Source: Clostridium magnum DSM 2767 (GTDB lineage Bacteria; Bacillota; Clostridia; Clostridiales; Clostridiaceae). From it: a DNA stretch of 64,000 nucleotides. The stretch lies in the NCBI RefSeq assembly GCF_001623875.1, contig NZ_LWAE01000006.1, positions 248,001 to 312,000 on the forward strand. Reading direction: 5' to 3'. The notes beneath the pieces are model-generated. The model saw nothing but the letters and a program-made list of their open reading frames with translations. It was not told the DNA's origin and did no database searches. The position numbers and the translations under genes are program-made. Positions 33,421 through 42,067 of this stretch are shown in pieces (the first letter of the stretch is position 1; every line of letters starts with the position of its first letter).

Positions 33421-36400
33421 ATGAGTAAAAAAGGTACAAGAGCACTTGCTAGTGCTACACTTATGTCCTTAGTTTTAACTACAGCTCTAGCAGCTGGCCC
33501 AGTTAAAGCAGCACAAGGATCAGTTACAAGAATCGGTGCCGCTGACAGATATGCTACAGCAGCACAAGTTGCTACTCAAAATTGGAAAGATGGAGCTAAA
33601 GATGTAGTTCTAGTTTCAGGTGAAGGTTATGCAGACGCAGTAAGTGCATCAGCATTAGCTAAGCAATTAGACGCACCAATACTTTTAACTACAGCTGGTT
33701 CATTAAACGCTGATGCTAAAGCTGCATTAACAGCATTAAAACCAACAAATGTATATGTTGTAGGTGGAAATGCTTCAGTAAGCGCATCAGTAAGAAGCGA
33801 TCTTAAAGCTAACTACACTTTAGTAGAGCTTCAAGGAGCAAACAGATATGAAACTAACGTAGCAGTTGCTAAGAAATTAGTAGACCTTGGCGTTAAAGCT
33901 GACAATGTTCTATTAGTTGGTGGAGAAGGATTCTCTGATGCTTTATCAGTAGCTCCAGTAGCAGCAGCTAAAGGACAAATATTATTATTAGGAAATAACA
34001 ATGCAGATTCAATGAAATCTGTTATAGACTTCGTAAAAGCTAACAGCTCAAAAGTTACAGTTGTTGGAACAAGCAACGTTATAAGCGATGCTATATACAA
34101 TGCTGTAGGAGCTGTTGACAGAGTAAACGGCGGAGCTAGCAGATTTGATACTAACATAAATGTTTTAAATAAATTTGCTGCAGATTTAAAAGCAGACAAG
34201 TTATTCATTGCTAATGCAAGCGGAAACGGTTATGCAGATGCTCTAGTAGCTTCAGCTTTAGCTGGAAAATCAGCTGCACCATTAGTATTAGTTGATGCTG
34301 AAGGTACAAGCGCAACAACTGCTGCTTTAAACTATATCAAAGCTAAAGCAACTAAGACTACTGACTTAAATGTTGTTGGTGGAACTGGTGTTGTTTCAGA
34401 AGCTACAGTTAAAGCTATAAATGAAATCTTCAACCCAACTACTCCAGGAACAAATACTGGTGATGCTACAGTTGCTTCAGTAACTGCTACTAACCTAAAC
34501 CAAATTAAGGTAGTATTTAATAGTGATGTTGATGAAGATTCAGCTGAATTAGTTTCAAACTATAAGGTTGATGGAACAGCATTAAGTACTAGTAATGCTG
34601 CTGCAACATTGGCAGATGATAACAGAACTTTAACAATTAATTTACAAGATGTAAAACAACAAAACAAGTCCTACGATGTTGAAGTTAAAGATGGTGTTTT
34701 AACTTCTGACAAAACTGAGACTGTAGCTAAATATGGTACAACTGTAACATTCTCAGATGTAACAGCACCAACAGTATCATCAGTAAGTGTAAAAGGAAAC
34801 AGTAAGCTTACAGTGAACTTCTCAGAACCTATTAGAATGACTGGTAGCTATAATGCTACAACTGGAGATTTTGAAGCTGATAGCTCATTTACTACAAAGT
34901 TTAAGGTAAATGGTCAAAACATATCAGGTTTTGGTCTTAGCAAAGCAGTTGCTAAGCATGAAATATCTACAACTACAACTACAACAGGATCTATTACAGT
35001 ATGGGCTGATGGTGTAGACTTCTACTTCTCATCAAAACTTCCAAGTGGAAGCAATACTTTAAAAGTATCTGATGGAACTACAACAGGTAACGCTGTATTA
35101 AGTGATGCTGCAAACTTCATAATAGCAGAAAACACTCAAAACTTTAATGTTGATTCTGTAACTACAAATCCAGTAGTAAAAGAAGTTAAAGCTGATGCAG
35201 ATGGAACTATGTGGGTAAGATTCGATAGACCAATGGATAAGACTACTGCTACAAAAGTTGGTAACTACGGATTAAATACAAGTGGTAGCAATACTGGAAA
35301 TATGCCTGCAAATGATGGAGAATTAAAAGAAGATGATTGCACTGTTAAGTTTAAGGGTGTATCCTTTGCTACAGGAGCTAATACTTTATATATAAGTAAT
35401 TCTATTAAAGATGCTTATGGAAATAAAGTTGCTGATGATACAAAAGTAAGCTTTGACAATGCTAAAGATGAAGTGAAGCCAACAGTAACAAAAGTAACTA
35501 TGATAGATAGTTCAACTATCCGTATAACATTTAGTAAGGATATTGACAAGAATTATGCTACTAAAATAAGTAACTACACATTAAAAGATAACACTGGTTC
35601 AGACTTAGAAAGCAGCATTGCTTATATTAGACCAGCTAACTCAAGTTATACTGACGATTTACCAGCTACTGTTGCTTTAATGAGCAATGATAATGTTTGG
35701 GATATTAAAATGAAATCTGGTGACTCTAATAAGTTAACAGGTAGCAAATACACACTTACAATCAAAAACTTAGTAGATACAACATCAAATATAAATCGTA
35801 TGGATGATTATACAGTTACTCTAACAGGTAATGATGATGTGGCACCAAAGATAGCAGCAGTAAGTTCTTCAGATTCAAGACCTGCTGTAATTTCAAAGGT
35901 TGATACTGATCACCATAAAGTTGTTGTATTCTTCACTGAAGAAATGGACACAGATACATTAAATAATATAGATAACTATAAATATCAAAATGGATCAGGA
36001 GATACTAATAGCTTACCAAGTGCAACAAAGATTACAGCTAGTAATGATGGTAAGAGCGTTACATTAGAATTCCCATCAAATTACTATGTGCCATACGCAG
36101 GTACTAACAGTGCTGGAGTAGCATACACAGGTATAGATGGTGATAACCAAGTAGCTGAAATTCTTTTATCAGGTGTAAAAGATATATCAGGAAACGTAAT
36201 AGATTCATTTGCTAATAGTGGAACAGTTCTAAGTGTAAGTAGTTCAAGTACTGCAGCTTATAAATCTGATACTTATAGAATTGAAGCTGATGGAGATGAT
36301 TTATTAGTTAAATTCCAATTAGACAAGTCAATAGATACCGATTCATTAGACAGAAGTCAGTTTAAAGTTGCTGGAGAAAATCCTGATAGCGTATATGTTG

Positions 36401-37068
36401 ATGGTTCAAATATAGTATTAAGATACAGCAAAGATATCCCTGGTACTACAACTACAGGTACTGCATTTACACTTGGTTTTGCTGATTATATTAATAATCC
36501 TGCATACGCTGCAAAGAAGGCATCAAGCACTAACACTAACTTAACTAAAATAGAAGCTATAAAAGCTCAAGGATCAGCTGCAGATCTTGAAATAGTTACT
36601 GGTACAAAAGCACTTCAAGACATTGCTGGTGCAACAATTGCTCCAAGAACTTTAGCTACAGTAGCATATGATTATTTAGCAGCACCAAAAACTAATTCAG
36701 ATTACTGGTATGCAAAAACTTCATATGTTGATGGAACTACAACAGGTTCTGCAGTAGTGTTAACATTTGACAATGCTATAGATCCTCATAGTGGAGTTAA
36801 AACTGATGACTTTACATTTACTATAGGTGGAGAATCAGTAAAAGCTGATCTTGTACAAATCAAAGATAATGCATTAGTATTTGTATTCACTGGTACTAAA
36901 GCTACTAAGTTTACAGCAAGTACATCAACAGCTACTTACAATGTGGGAGTTGCTTTAAAGAATACTTCAATTGATGTAGAAGCTCTTGTTGATGATAATG
37001 AAAACTATGCTAAGTACGTTCCATCAACTGATGATAGTACTAAGACAAGACAAGTTAAGATTTACTAA
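33421..37068 (+). CDS. Large S-layer protein, CWB2 anchor plus Ig-like domains (paralogue 1)
   Basis: A 1215-residue secreted surface protein. The signal peptide ends near AAGPVKAA (residue 30). Three CWB2 repeats (about 33-338) anchor it to the cell wall, a TTPGTNTG linker follows, and the rest is a chain of SbsA/Big-type Ig-like domains, recognisable from the repeating phrase VTxVxxxxxxxxxITFSKxID and the EDxxxLVSNYKV pattern. It is rich in Thr, Ser, Ala and Asp and has no Cys, typical of S-layer proteins. Three tandem promoters and a structured leader imply very high expression. Its 5' coding sequence is nearly identical to the gene at 62397. It is convergent with paralogue 2. Ser/Thr richness makes it a plausible acceptor for the glycan locus. 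Confidence 0.9.
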   Translation: MSKKGTRALASATLMSLVLTTALAAGPVKAAQGSVTRIGAADRYATAAQVATQNWKDGAKDVVLVSGEGYADAVSASALAKQLDAPILLTTAGSLNADAKAALTALKPTNVYVVGGNASVSASVRSDLKANYTLVELQGANRYETNVAVAKKLVDLGVKADNVLLVGGEGFSDALSVAPVAAAKGQILLLGNNNADSMKSVIDFVKANSSKVTVVGTSNVISDAIYNAVGAVDRVNGGASRFDTNINVLNKFAADLKADKLFIANASGNGYADALVASALAGKSAAPLVLVDAEGTSATTAALNYIKAKATKTTDLNVVGGTGVVSEATVKAINEIFNPTTPGTNTGDATVASVTATNLNQIKVVFNSDVDEDSAELVSNYKVDGTALSTSNAAATLADDNRTLTINLQDVKQQNKSYDVEVKDGVLTSDKTETVAKYGTTVTFSDVTAPTVSSVSVKGNSKLTVNFSEPIRMTGSYNATTGDFEADSSFTTKFKVNGQNISGFGLSKAVAKHEISTTTTTTGSITVWADGVDFYFSSKLPSGSNTLKVSDGTTTGNAVLSDAANFIIAENTQNFNVDSVTTNPVVKEVKADADGTMWVRFDRPMDKTTATKVGNYGLNTSGSNTGNMPANDGELKEDDCTVKFKGVSFATGANTLYISNSIKDAYGNKVADDTKVSFDNAKDEVKPTVTKVTMIDSSTIRITFSKDIDKNYATKISNYTLKDNTGSDLESSIAYIRPANSSYTDDLPATVALMSNDNVWDIKMKSGDSNKLTGSKYTLTIKNLVDTTSNINRMDDYTVTLTGNDDVAPKIAAVSSSDSRPAVISKVDTDHHKVVVFFTEEMDTDTLNNIDNYKYQNGSGDTNSLPSATKITASNDGKSVTLEFPSNYYVPYAGTNSAGVAYTGIDGDNQVAEILLSGVKDISGNVIDSFANSGTVLSVSSSSTAAYKSDTYRIEADGDDLLVKFQLDKSIDTDSLDRSQFKVAGENPDSVYVDGSNIVLRYSKDIPGTTTTGTAFTLGFADYINNPAYAAKKASSTNTNLTKIEAIKAQGSAADLEIVTGTKALQDIAGATIAPRTLATVAYDYLAAPKTNSDYWYAKTSYVDGTTTGSAVVLTFDNAIDPHSGVKTDDFTFTIGGESVKADLVQIKDNALVFVFTGTKATKFTASTSTATYNVGVALKNTSIDVEALVDDNENYAKYVPSTDDSTKTRQVKIY

Positions 37069-37104
37069 TCTATATTCAGATAGAATAGTAAGTTAAAAAA
37101 TAAA

Positions 37105-37131
37105 GGGGATAACCATACGGTTATCCTCCCC
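37105..37131 (+). terminator. Hairpin after S-layer paralogue 1
   Basis: GGGGATAACC pairs with GGTTATCC(T)CCCC with one bulge, 37 bp after the stop. An AT-rich hairpin ATTATATAGC/GCTATATAAT follows at 37207-37229. Confidence 0.6.
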
Positions 37132-37241
37132 ATTTCAATGATTATCCAATAAAAATTCATCATCTATAAATAGTCATTTCATACTCTTTCAGAGAATTTA
37201 TATAGAATTATATAGCTTCGCTATATAATATGATGTTTATT

Positions 37242-37279
37242 AAAAAATATCATGGGGATTTTCACCTATGATATTTTTT
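37242..37279 (+). terminator. Second terminator in the convergent gap
   Basis: AAAAAATATCAT pairs with ATGATATTTTTT around a 14-base loop, followed by ATAATTTTTTT. Confidence 0.75.
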
Positions 37280-37320
37280 ATAATTTTTTTAACTTTACTC
37301 ACATTTAATAATTAAAGAAA

Positions 37321-37364
37321 AAGAATGAAAATAGGCTTCTTGTAAGCCTATTTTCATTCTTTTT
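37321..37364 (-). terminator. Terminator of S-layer paralogue 2
   Basis: Perfect 18-base arms (37321-37338 and 37344-37361) with a 5-base loop lie just beyond the minus-strand stop at 37376 and are followed on that strand by TTTCTTT. Confidence 0.88.
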
Positions 37365-37375
37365 AAAATTCATCT

Positions 37376-40300
37376 TTAGCGGACTACTATTGTTTTGCCG
37401 TTTATATCATCTAATGTAGGGCTATAAATTTCATAGTCTCCAACATGGTCTTTATCCCTAATATTAATAAGTGATGTATCACTATTAGCATGTACGCTTA
37501 TGTTATCGCCAAGCTTCATAGTACCGTTGTCAAAATTAAATATAACATTTTGATTGCTAACTGTTACGTATGAAACTTTAAGCTTTTGACCTGTGGTTTC
37601 ATTTGTAAAAATAAAGTCATCATTATAGGATGATTTTATTGTATCATCTATATATTGATCAAAGGTTATGGTTACTGTATTATAACCTCCTCCAGAACTA
37701 TGAGCTATCCATGAATCCTGGTGAGTTATAGGCGGTAAAAGTACCACATCTGAGGAAGAACCTAACTTGCGACCAGCTGCATCTACGGATTTAGTGTTAG
37801 ATATACTAAGCGTTGTACTAGTTCCCTCTGATTGGATAGAAGTGATTTTTTCATTGTCGTTAACACCAGCTCTATAAGTAAGAATTACATCATTACTGTC
37901 TGTAATAGCACTATCTGGAGTTTCTCCAGCCACTTTAAAATCACTTAGGTTTAAAATATCTAATGGAGAAGTTAGAGAAAATCTAACTTTTATATCATTA
38001 CCAGAATAATACAATCTTGCTGTGTTATCAATAAGCTTTGGACCATTATAATAGTCGGTGCTTATTTCACCACTATAAGACATATTTGTCATTATTCTTC
38101 CATCTTTATCTTTGATATTTTGAACTCCTAATTTTATAACATACCTATCGTCGCTTCCTGTTCTGATTTTGCAGCTTGTTGGGAAATCTATAATAGCATA
38201 TCTGCCATCTATTCCTGCTGAAACTGTAGCAGTTCTAGGAAGCCTTTGAGTGTTACCACTGCCGTCTTGATAAAAATAATTTGATGTATCAGTTATTGAT
38301 GACTCATCCATAGATCTATTAAAGAAAACAACTACTTCTTGCTCATCATTTGTGCTTTTAACTATTGAGGTGACATCAGGCAACTGCTTATCTAAGCCAG
38401 TAACTACACCAGTATAAGTATCCATTACATTAGGGTTGGTTCCAGTATCAAGGATATTACTAACAGTTAATGTGTATTTATAACCTTTTAAGGCATCTGC
38501 GTCTTTAAATGTGATGTCGTATATATTATTGTTGCCTCCGTTAGAATCATATACCTTATTAATACTGCTAATTCTATAAGAAATATCTTTTCCATCTGAA
38601 TCAGATATTTTATAGTTTGCCTTATTTGTTGCGTAATAATCCTGTACATCCTTATTGAACTTAATACGCAAAGTCTTACCATCACGAACGGAAGCGCTTG
38701 TAATTTGAGGCTTAAGTGAATCGTCTCCATAAATAAAATCCAGGGAACTAGTTTTTATACTATTACCATAAGTATCTGTAATATTATTATTAATTTCAAG
38801 ATGATTTGACCCATCTTTAAGTATATAATCTAGACGTTTTATTTTAACTATACAGTCATTTGAACCTTCAACAAAACTAATATTTGAACTACTAACAGAT
38901 ACTACACTACCATTTAATTTATAGTTACTGCACTGAAGTGCTGTTTGACGATCCATAGATCTATCATAAGTAATAAAAATAGTTTTTGCATTGTCAGTAG
39001 TTACATTCGTAACTTTTGGAACCCCAGATATAGAGTTAATAGTGAAATTATTAGAAGACCCTAATATGGGGAATCCTGCAGCATTATCAAATTTTTTGCC
39101 TAGATCTCCATTTGGCATAGTAAATACATTGCTACCAACTGGAAGTGATGAGTCGAAATAAAGCTCTACCTTATCAGACCAATCTCCAGATTTATTATCA
39201 AATACAGTTTGAGCTGAATTTAACCCATAATTTGCGATACTTTGCCTGTTGATTTTCATTGATGATAAGTTAGAGATAGTCATTCTTATTGGCTCAGAAA
39301 ACTTAAGAACTAATTTATTACCTCCTACTGGGGTTATTGATTCTAATGAAGGAGCTGATATATCAGAAAAAGTAATTTTTTGTTCATACTTTGATATAGT
39401 ATTTTTAAGACTTAAATCAAGTATGGAGTTCTTAACCATAAAATTTACAGTCTTATACTGCTGGAATGGATGCGCAAAAGTAATAAGCACTGTCTTTCCA
39501 TCCTCTTGAAGATTAGCTGATGATTCAGTTTCTGAATTCGAACCTAAAGAAGAACCTTCGATTGAGTAGTTTTGTATTTGCTCTGCAGAACTTTCATCTA
39601 CGGGAGTATTAAATTCGACTTTTATTTGATTGAGTCCATTAGTGCTTACGGACTTGACAGTAGGACTATAGTTATTTTCAACAGAACTTGATATAGATGA
39701 ATTTATTCTTGAAACAATAGTATCAGAAATAACGCCTGTTTCACCTATGGCACTTAAATCAGTTGAACTGCTTATTTTTCCTTTAATATAATCTATAGCC
39801 TTACTTGTAGAATCAGAGGTTTCATCATCTACTAATACTAATGGAGTGCTCCACTTTCCAGCTAAGGATGAAGCTATTAGGGCATCTGTATATCTTCCAC
39901 CACTTGCGTTTGCAATAAATAACTTGTCAGTTTTTAAGTCATCTTTAAATTCATTTAATACGTTTATATTTGTTTCAAATCTATTAGCCCCGCCGTTTAT
40001 TCTTTTAACAGCTCCTAAAGCTTTGTAAATATCATCTTTTATAGCATTATTTGTTCCTACAACTGTAACATTTGAATTATTGGTCTTCACAAAATCAAGT
40101 ACTGGTTCCATTGAACTAGTACTATTGTTTCCTAATAAAAGAATTTGGCCTTTTGCTGCAGCTACAGGAGTAGCAGATAATACATCGGCAAAGCCGTCTC
40201 CACTAACCAACATAACACTATCTGCACTTACACCAAGTTTAACTAGTTGGTTTGCTACAGCGATGTTAGTTTCATACCTATTTTTCCCGCTTAATTCTAT

Positions 40301-40702
40301 TAAATTATAGTTTTCATTCTTTAGATTAGTTCTTACTGATTGAGATATTGAAGCATTTCCGCCTATAATATATATGTTTTGTGGCTTTAATGTATCTAAC
40401 GCAGCCCTAGCATTTGCATGGAGTGATTCAGTTGTAGTTAAAAGTATTGGTGCATTCAATTGTTTTGCTAGCACTGTTGCACTAACTGCATCTGCATATC
40501 CTTCGCCACACACTAATACTACATCTGTAGCGCTAGTCCAATTTGCAGTAGCAACTTTAGCTGCAGTTTCATAGCAATCCGCTCCTCCTATTGAAGTAAC
40601 TTGTCCAGCTGCAGCTTTTGTAGGAGCTGCTTGTAGTGAAGCTGTCAGCACTAATGATAAAATAAATGCCCTTTTCATAGATTTTGTATAGTTTATTTGC
40701 AT
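37376..40702 (-). CDS. Large S-layer protein, CWB2 anchor plus Ig-like domains (paralogue 2)
   Basis: A 1108-residue secreted protein with the same plan as paralogue 1: signal peptide to about residue 32, three CWB2 repeats (about 34-335), then a chain of Big/SbsA-like domains with recognisably parallel sequences (INRQSIANYGLN versus VNGQNISGFGLS). The overall sequence is clearly more diverged than the pair at 33421 and 62397. In the first CWB2 repeat the usual Arg is a Cys (GGADCYETA, residue 43), a single C-to-T change in the codon and odd for a surface protein. GGAGGG lies 10 bp before the ATG; a TATAAT on the minus strand (40748-40753) may be its promoter. It may be an alternative or minor S-layer subunit. 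Confidence 0.88.
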   Translation of the reverse strand: MQINYTKSMKRAFILSLVLTASLQAAPTKAAAGQVTSIGGADCYETAAKVATANWTSATDVVLVCGEGYADAVSATVLAKQLNAPILLTTTESLHANARAALDTLKPQNIYIIGGNASISQSVRTNLKNENYNLIELSGKNRYETNIAVANQLVKLGVSADSVMLVSGDGFADVLSATPVAAAKGQILLLGNNSTSSMEPVLDFVKTNNSNVTVVGTNNAIKDDIYKALGAVKRINGGANRFETNINVLNEFKDDLKTDKLFIANASGGRYTDALIASSLAGKWSTPLVLVDDETSDSTSKAIDYIKGKISSSTDLSAIGETGVISDTIVSRINSSISSSVENNYSPTVKSVSTNGLNQIKVEFNTPVDESSAEQIQNYSIEGSSLGSNSETESSANLQEDGKTVLITFAHPFQQYKTVNFMVKNSILDLSLKNTISKYEQKITFSDISAPSLESITPVGGNKLVLKFSEPIRMTISNLSSMKINRQSIANYGLNSAQTVFDNKSGDWSDKVELYFDSSLPVGSNVFTMPNGDLGKKFDNAAGFPILGSSNNFTINSISGVPKVTNVTTDNAKTIFITYDRSMDRQTALQCSNYKLNGSVVSVSSSNISFVEGSNDCIVKIKRLDYILKDGSNHLEINNNITDTYGNSIKTSSLDFIYGDDSLKPQITSASVRDGKTLRIKFNKDVQDYYATNKANYKISDSDGKDISYRISSINKVYDSNGGNNNIYDITFKDADALKGYKYTLTVSNILDTGTNPNVMDTYTGVVTGLDKQLPDVTSIVKSTNDEQEVVVFFNRSMDESSITDTSNYFYQDGSGNTQRLPRTATVSAGIDGRYAIIDFPTSCKIRTGSDDRYVIKLGVQNIKDKDGRIMTNMSYSGEISTDYYNGPKLIDNTARLYYSGNDIKVRFSLTSPLDILNLSDFKVAGETPDSAITDSNDVILTYRAGVNDNEKITSIQSEGTSTTLSISNTKSVDAAGRKLGSSSDVVLLPPITHQDSWIAHSSGGGYNTVTITFDQYIDDTIKSSYNDDFIFTNETTGQKLKVSYVTVSNQNVIFNFDNGTMKLGDNISVHANSDTSLINIRDKDHVGDYEIYSPTLDDINGKTIVVR

Positions 40703-40875
40703 TTAATCGATACCCTCCTATCTTCCTCTATAAGGTAATATAAGAATATTATACTACATAAATAATAAAACAACTATTTAAAATGTTAACAAAGTACTTG
40801 TATTATTTGCATGGTATAGCAATATTATGATAAAATCTAATAAGAATAAGATTTGTTATTTTAGGAGGGGTAATT

Positions 40876-41853
40876 TTGTTGAAAAAAATTATGATTTATG
40901 CTCTTATGTTTGTTCTTTTTCTCTCAGGTACATTTTTTCCAGCAAAAGCAAAAGAAGAGAGTAGATTCATGGTTGGAAATGTTGAAAATGCAGCCCTTGG
41001 TTCATATGTGACTTTAGCAGGAATGACTTGGAGATTAATTGGTGATAACTATATCATACTTAACCAACCATTAAATTCAATGGTATATGGCAAAAATAAT
41101 TATGTGGATTATGCTAGCTCAGATATAAGGAACTATTTAAATAATGATTTTCTCAATAATTTTGGCTCCGCTAAAAGACTTATTTCTATCGGTTATTGGG
41201 GAATAGGAACGGAAGCTTTTGAATATAATTCAACTGTAAATGATAAAATATCATTACCATGTTATAGTGATTCAGAAGTCATAAAAAAAGTATTTGGTAA
41301 AAGTGCTCATAATATATGGACTAGAACAAAAGTTGACAGAAGAAATTATAGCTTTTGGTCTTTAAATCTTCAAGGAGGTTCTATAATACAGCAACATTAT
41401 AGTGATAAATCTGATGTATATCCTGTTTTAACTATTGCACCTAACGTAGGGGTTACTGGAAAGGGAACTGAAAAGAATCCCTATGTTATAAGTGAGTTGC
41501 CTGGACAAGATGAAAAAACTAGGGTAGTAGGAGTAAAGTTAGATTATAGTAACATTAATATAAAAGTGGGGCAAAGCCATAACTTAATACCATTATTTAT
41601 CTATGGTGATGAAAATTTAAAACAGATAGTAAATCCAGACAAGTATTTATATGATAAGTCATTAAGTGGTAGAATTACTGCACCTGAGTATGAAGTTATA
41701 GTTACAGGAGATAAAATAAAGTATTCTTCTTCCAATACTGATGTGGCAGAGGTAACTAAAATGGGATATGTAGTGGCAAAGAAAGCTGGAGTTTCTGTTA
41801 TTACTGTTAAAGGATTGGGATGGACTGCAATAGGGATAGTTACGGTTAAATAA
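40876..41853 (+). CDS. Secreted DUF6273-like protein with C-terminal Big2 domain
   Basis: A 325-residue exported protein. A signal peptide (about 1-25, ending PAKAK) is followed by a DUF6273-like domain (about 30-205) with WRLIGDNYIILNQ, YASSDIRNYLNNDFLN and SFWSLNLQGG. A bacterial Ig-like Big2 domain (about 215-325) contains KYSSSNTDVAEVTKMGYVVAKKAG. DUF6273 domains occur in surface proteins of Firmicutes with unknown function. The start is a TTG (two in tandem) after AGGAGGGG. The gene is divergent from S-layer paralogue 2 and separated from the glycan locus by a terminator and a long palindrome. Confidence 0.75.
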   Translation: MLKKIMIYALMFVLFLSGTFFPAKAKEESRFMVGNVENAALGSYVTLAGMTWRLIGDNYIILNQPLNSMVYGKNNYVDYASSDIRNYLNNDFLNNFGSAKRLISIGYWGIGTEAFEYNSTVNDKISLPCYSDSEVIKKVFGKSAHNIWTRTKVDRRNYSFWSLNLQGGSIIQQHYSDKSDVYPVLTIAPNVGVTGKGTEKNPYVISELPGQDEKTRVVGVKLDYSNINIKVGQSHNLIPLFIYGDENLKQIVNPDKYLYDKSLSGRITAPEYEVIVTGDKIKYSSSNTDVAEVTKMGYVVAKKAGVSVITVKGLGWTAIGIVTVK

Positions 41854-41867
41854 TTACGATACTATAT

Positions 41868-41908
41868 AATAAGGTTGAGGATAGTGTTCAATCCATAACC
41901 TTATTTTT
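41868..41908 (+). terminator. Terminator after the DUF6273-like gene
   Basis: ATAAGGTT..GGAT pairs with ATCC..AACCTTAT (small internal mismatch), followed by TTTTAT. Confidence 0.75.
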
Positions 41909-41940
41909 ATATACTAAATCAATATATAGAGTTATATAAC

Positions 41941-41993
41941 AATAGTTCATTTTCAGTATAATTTAGTTGAAATTATACTGAAAATGAACTATT
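41941..41993. repeat. Perfect 24-bp inverted repeat with a 5-base loop
   Basis: Arms 41941-41964 and 41970-41993 are exact reverse complements around AGTTG. At 53 nt this is by far the longest perfect hairpin in the window besides terminators. It lies 74 bp upstream of the first gene of the glycan locus. No T-run follows on either strand, so it is not a classical terminator. It could be a leader regulatory hairpin or a relic mobile-element end. Confidence 0.8.
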
Positions 41994-42067
41994 ATAAATG
42001 TGTGTGTAACAATTAGGTAAATAAAGCAAACTATAGTCAATTAAAATGGTTTAATGGGGGAAAAAAG

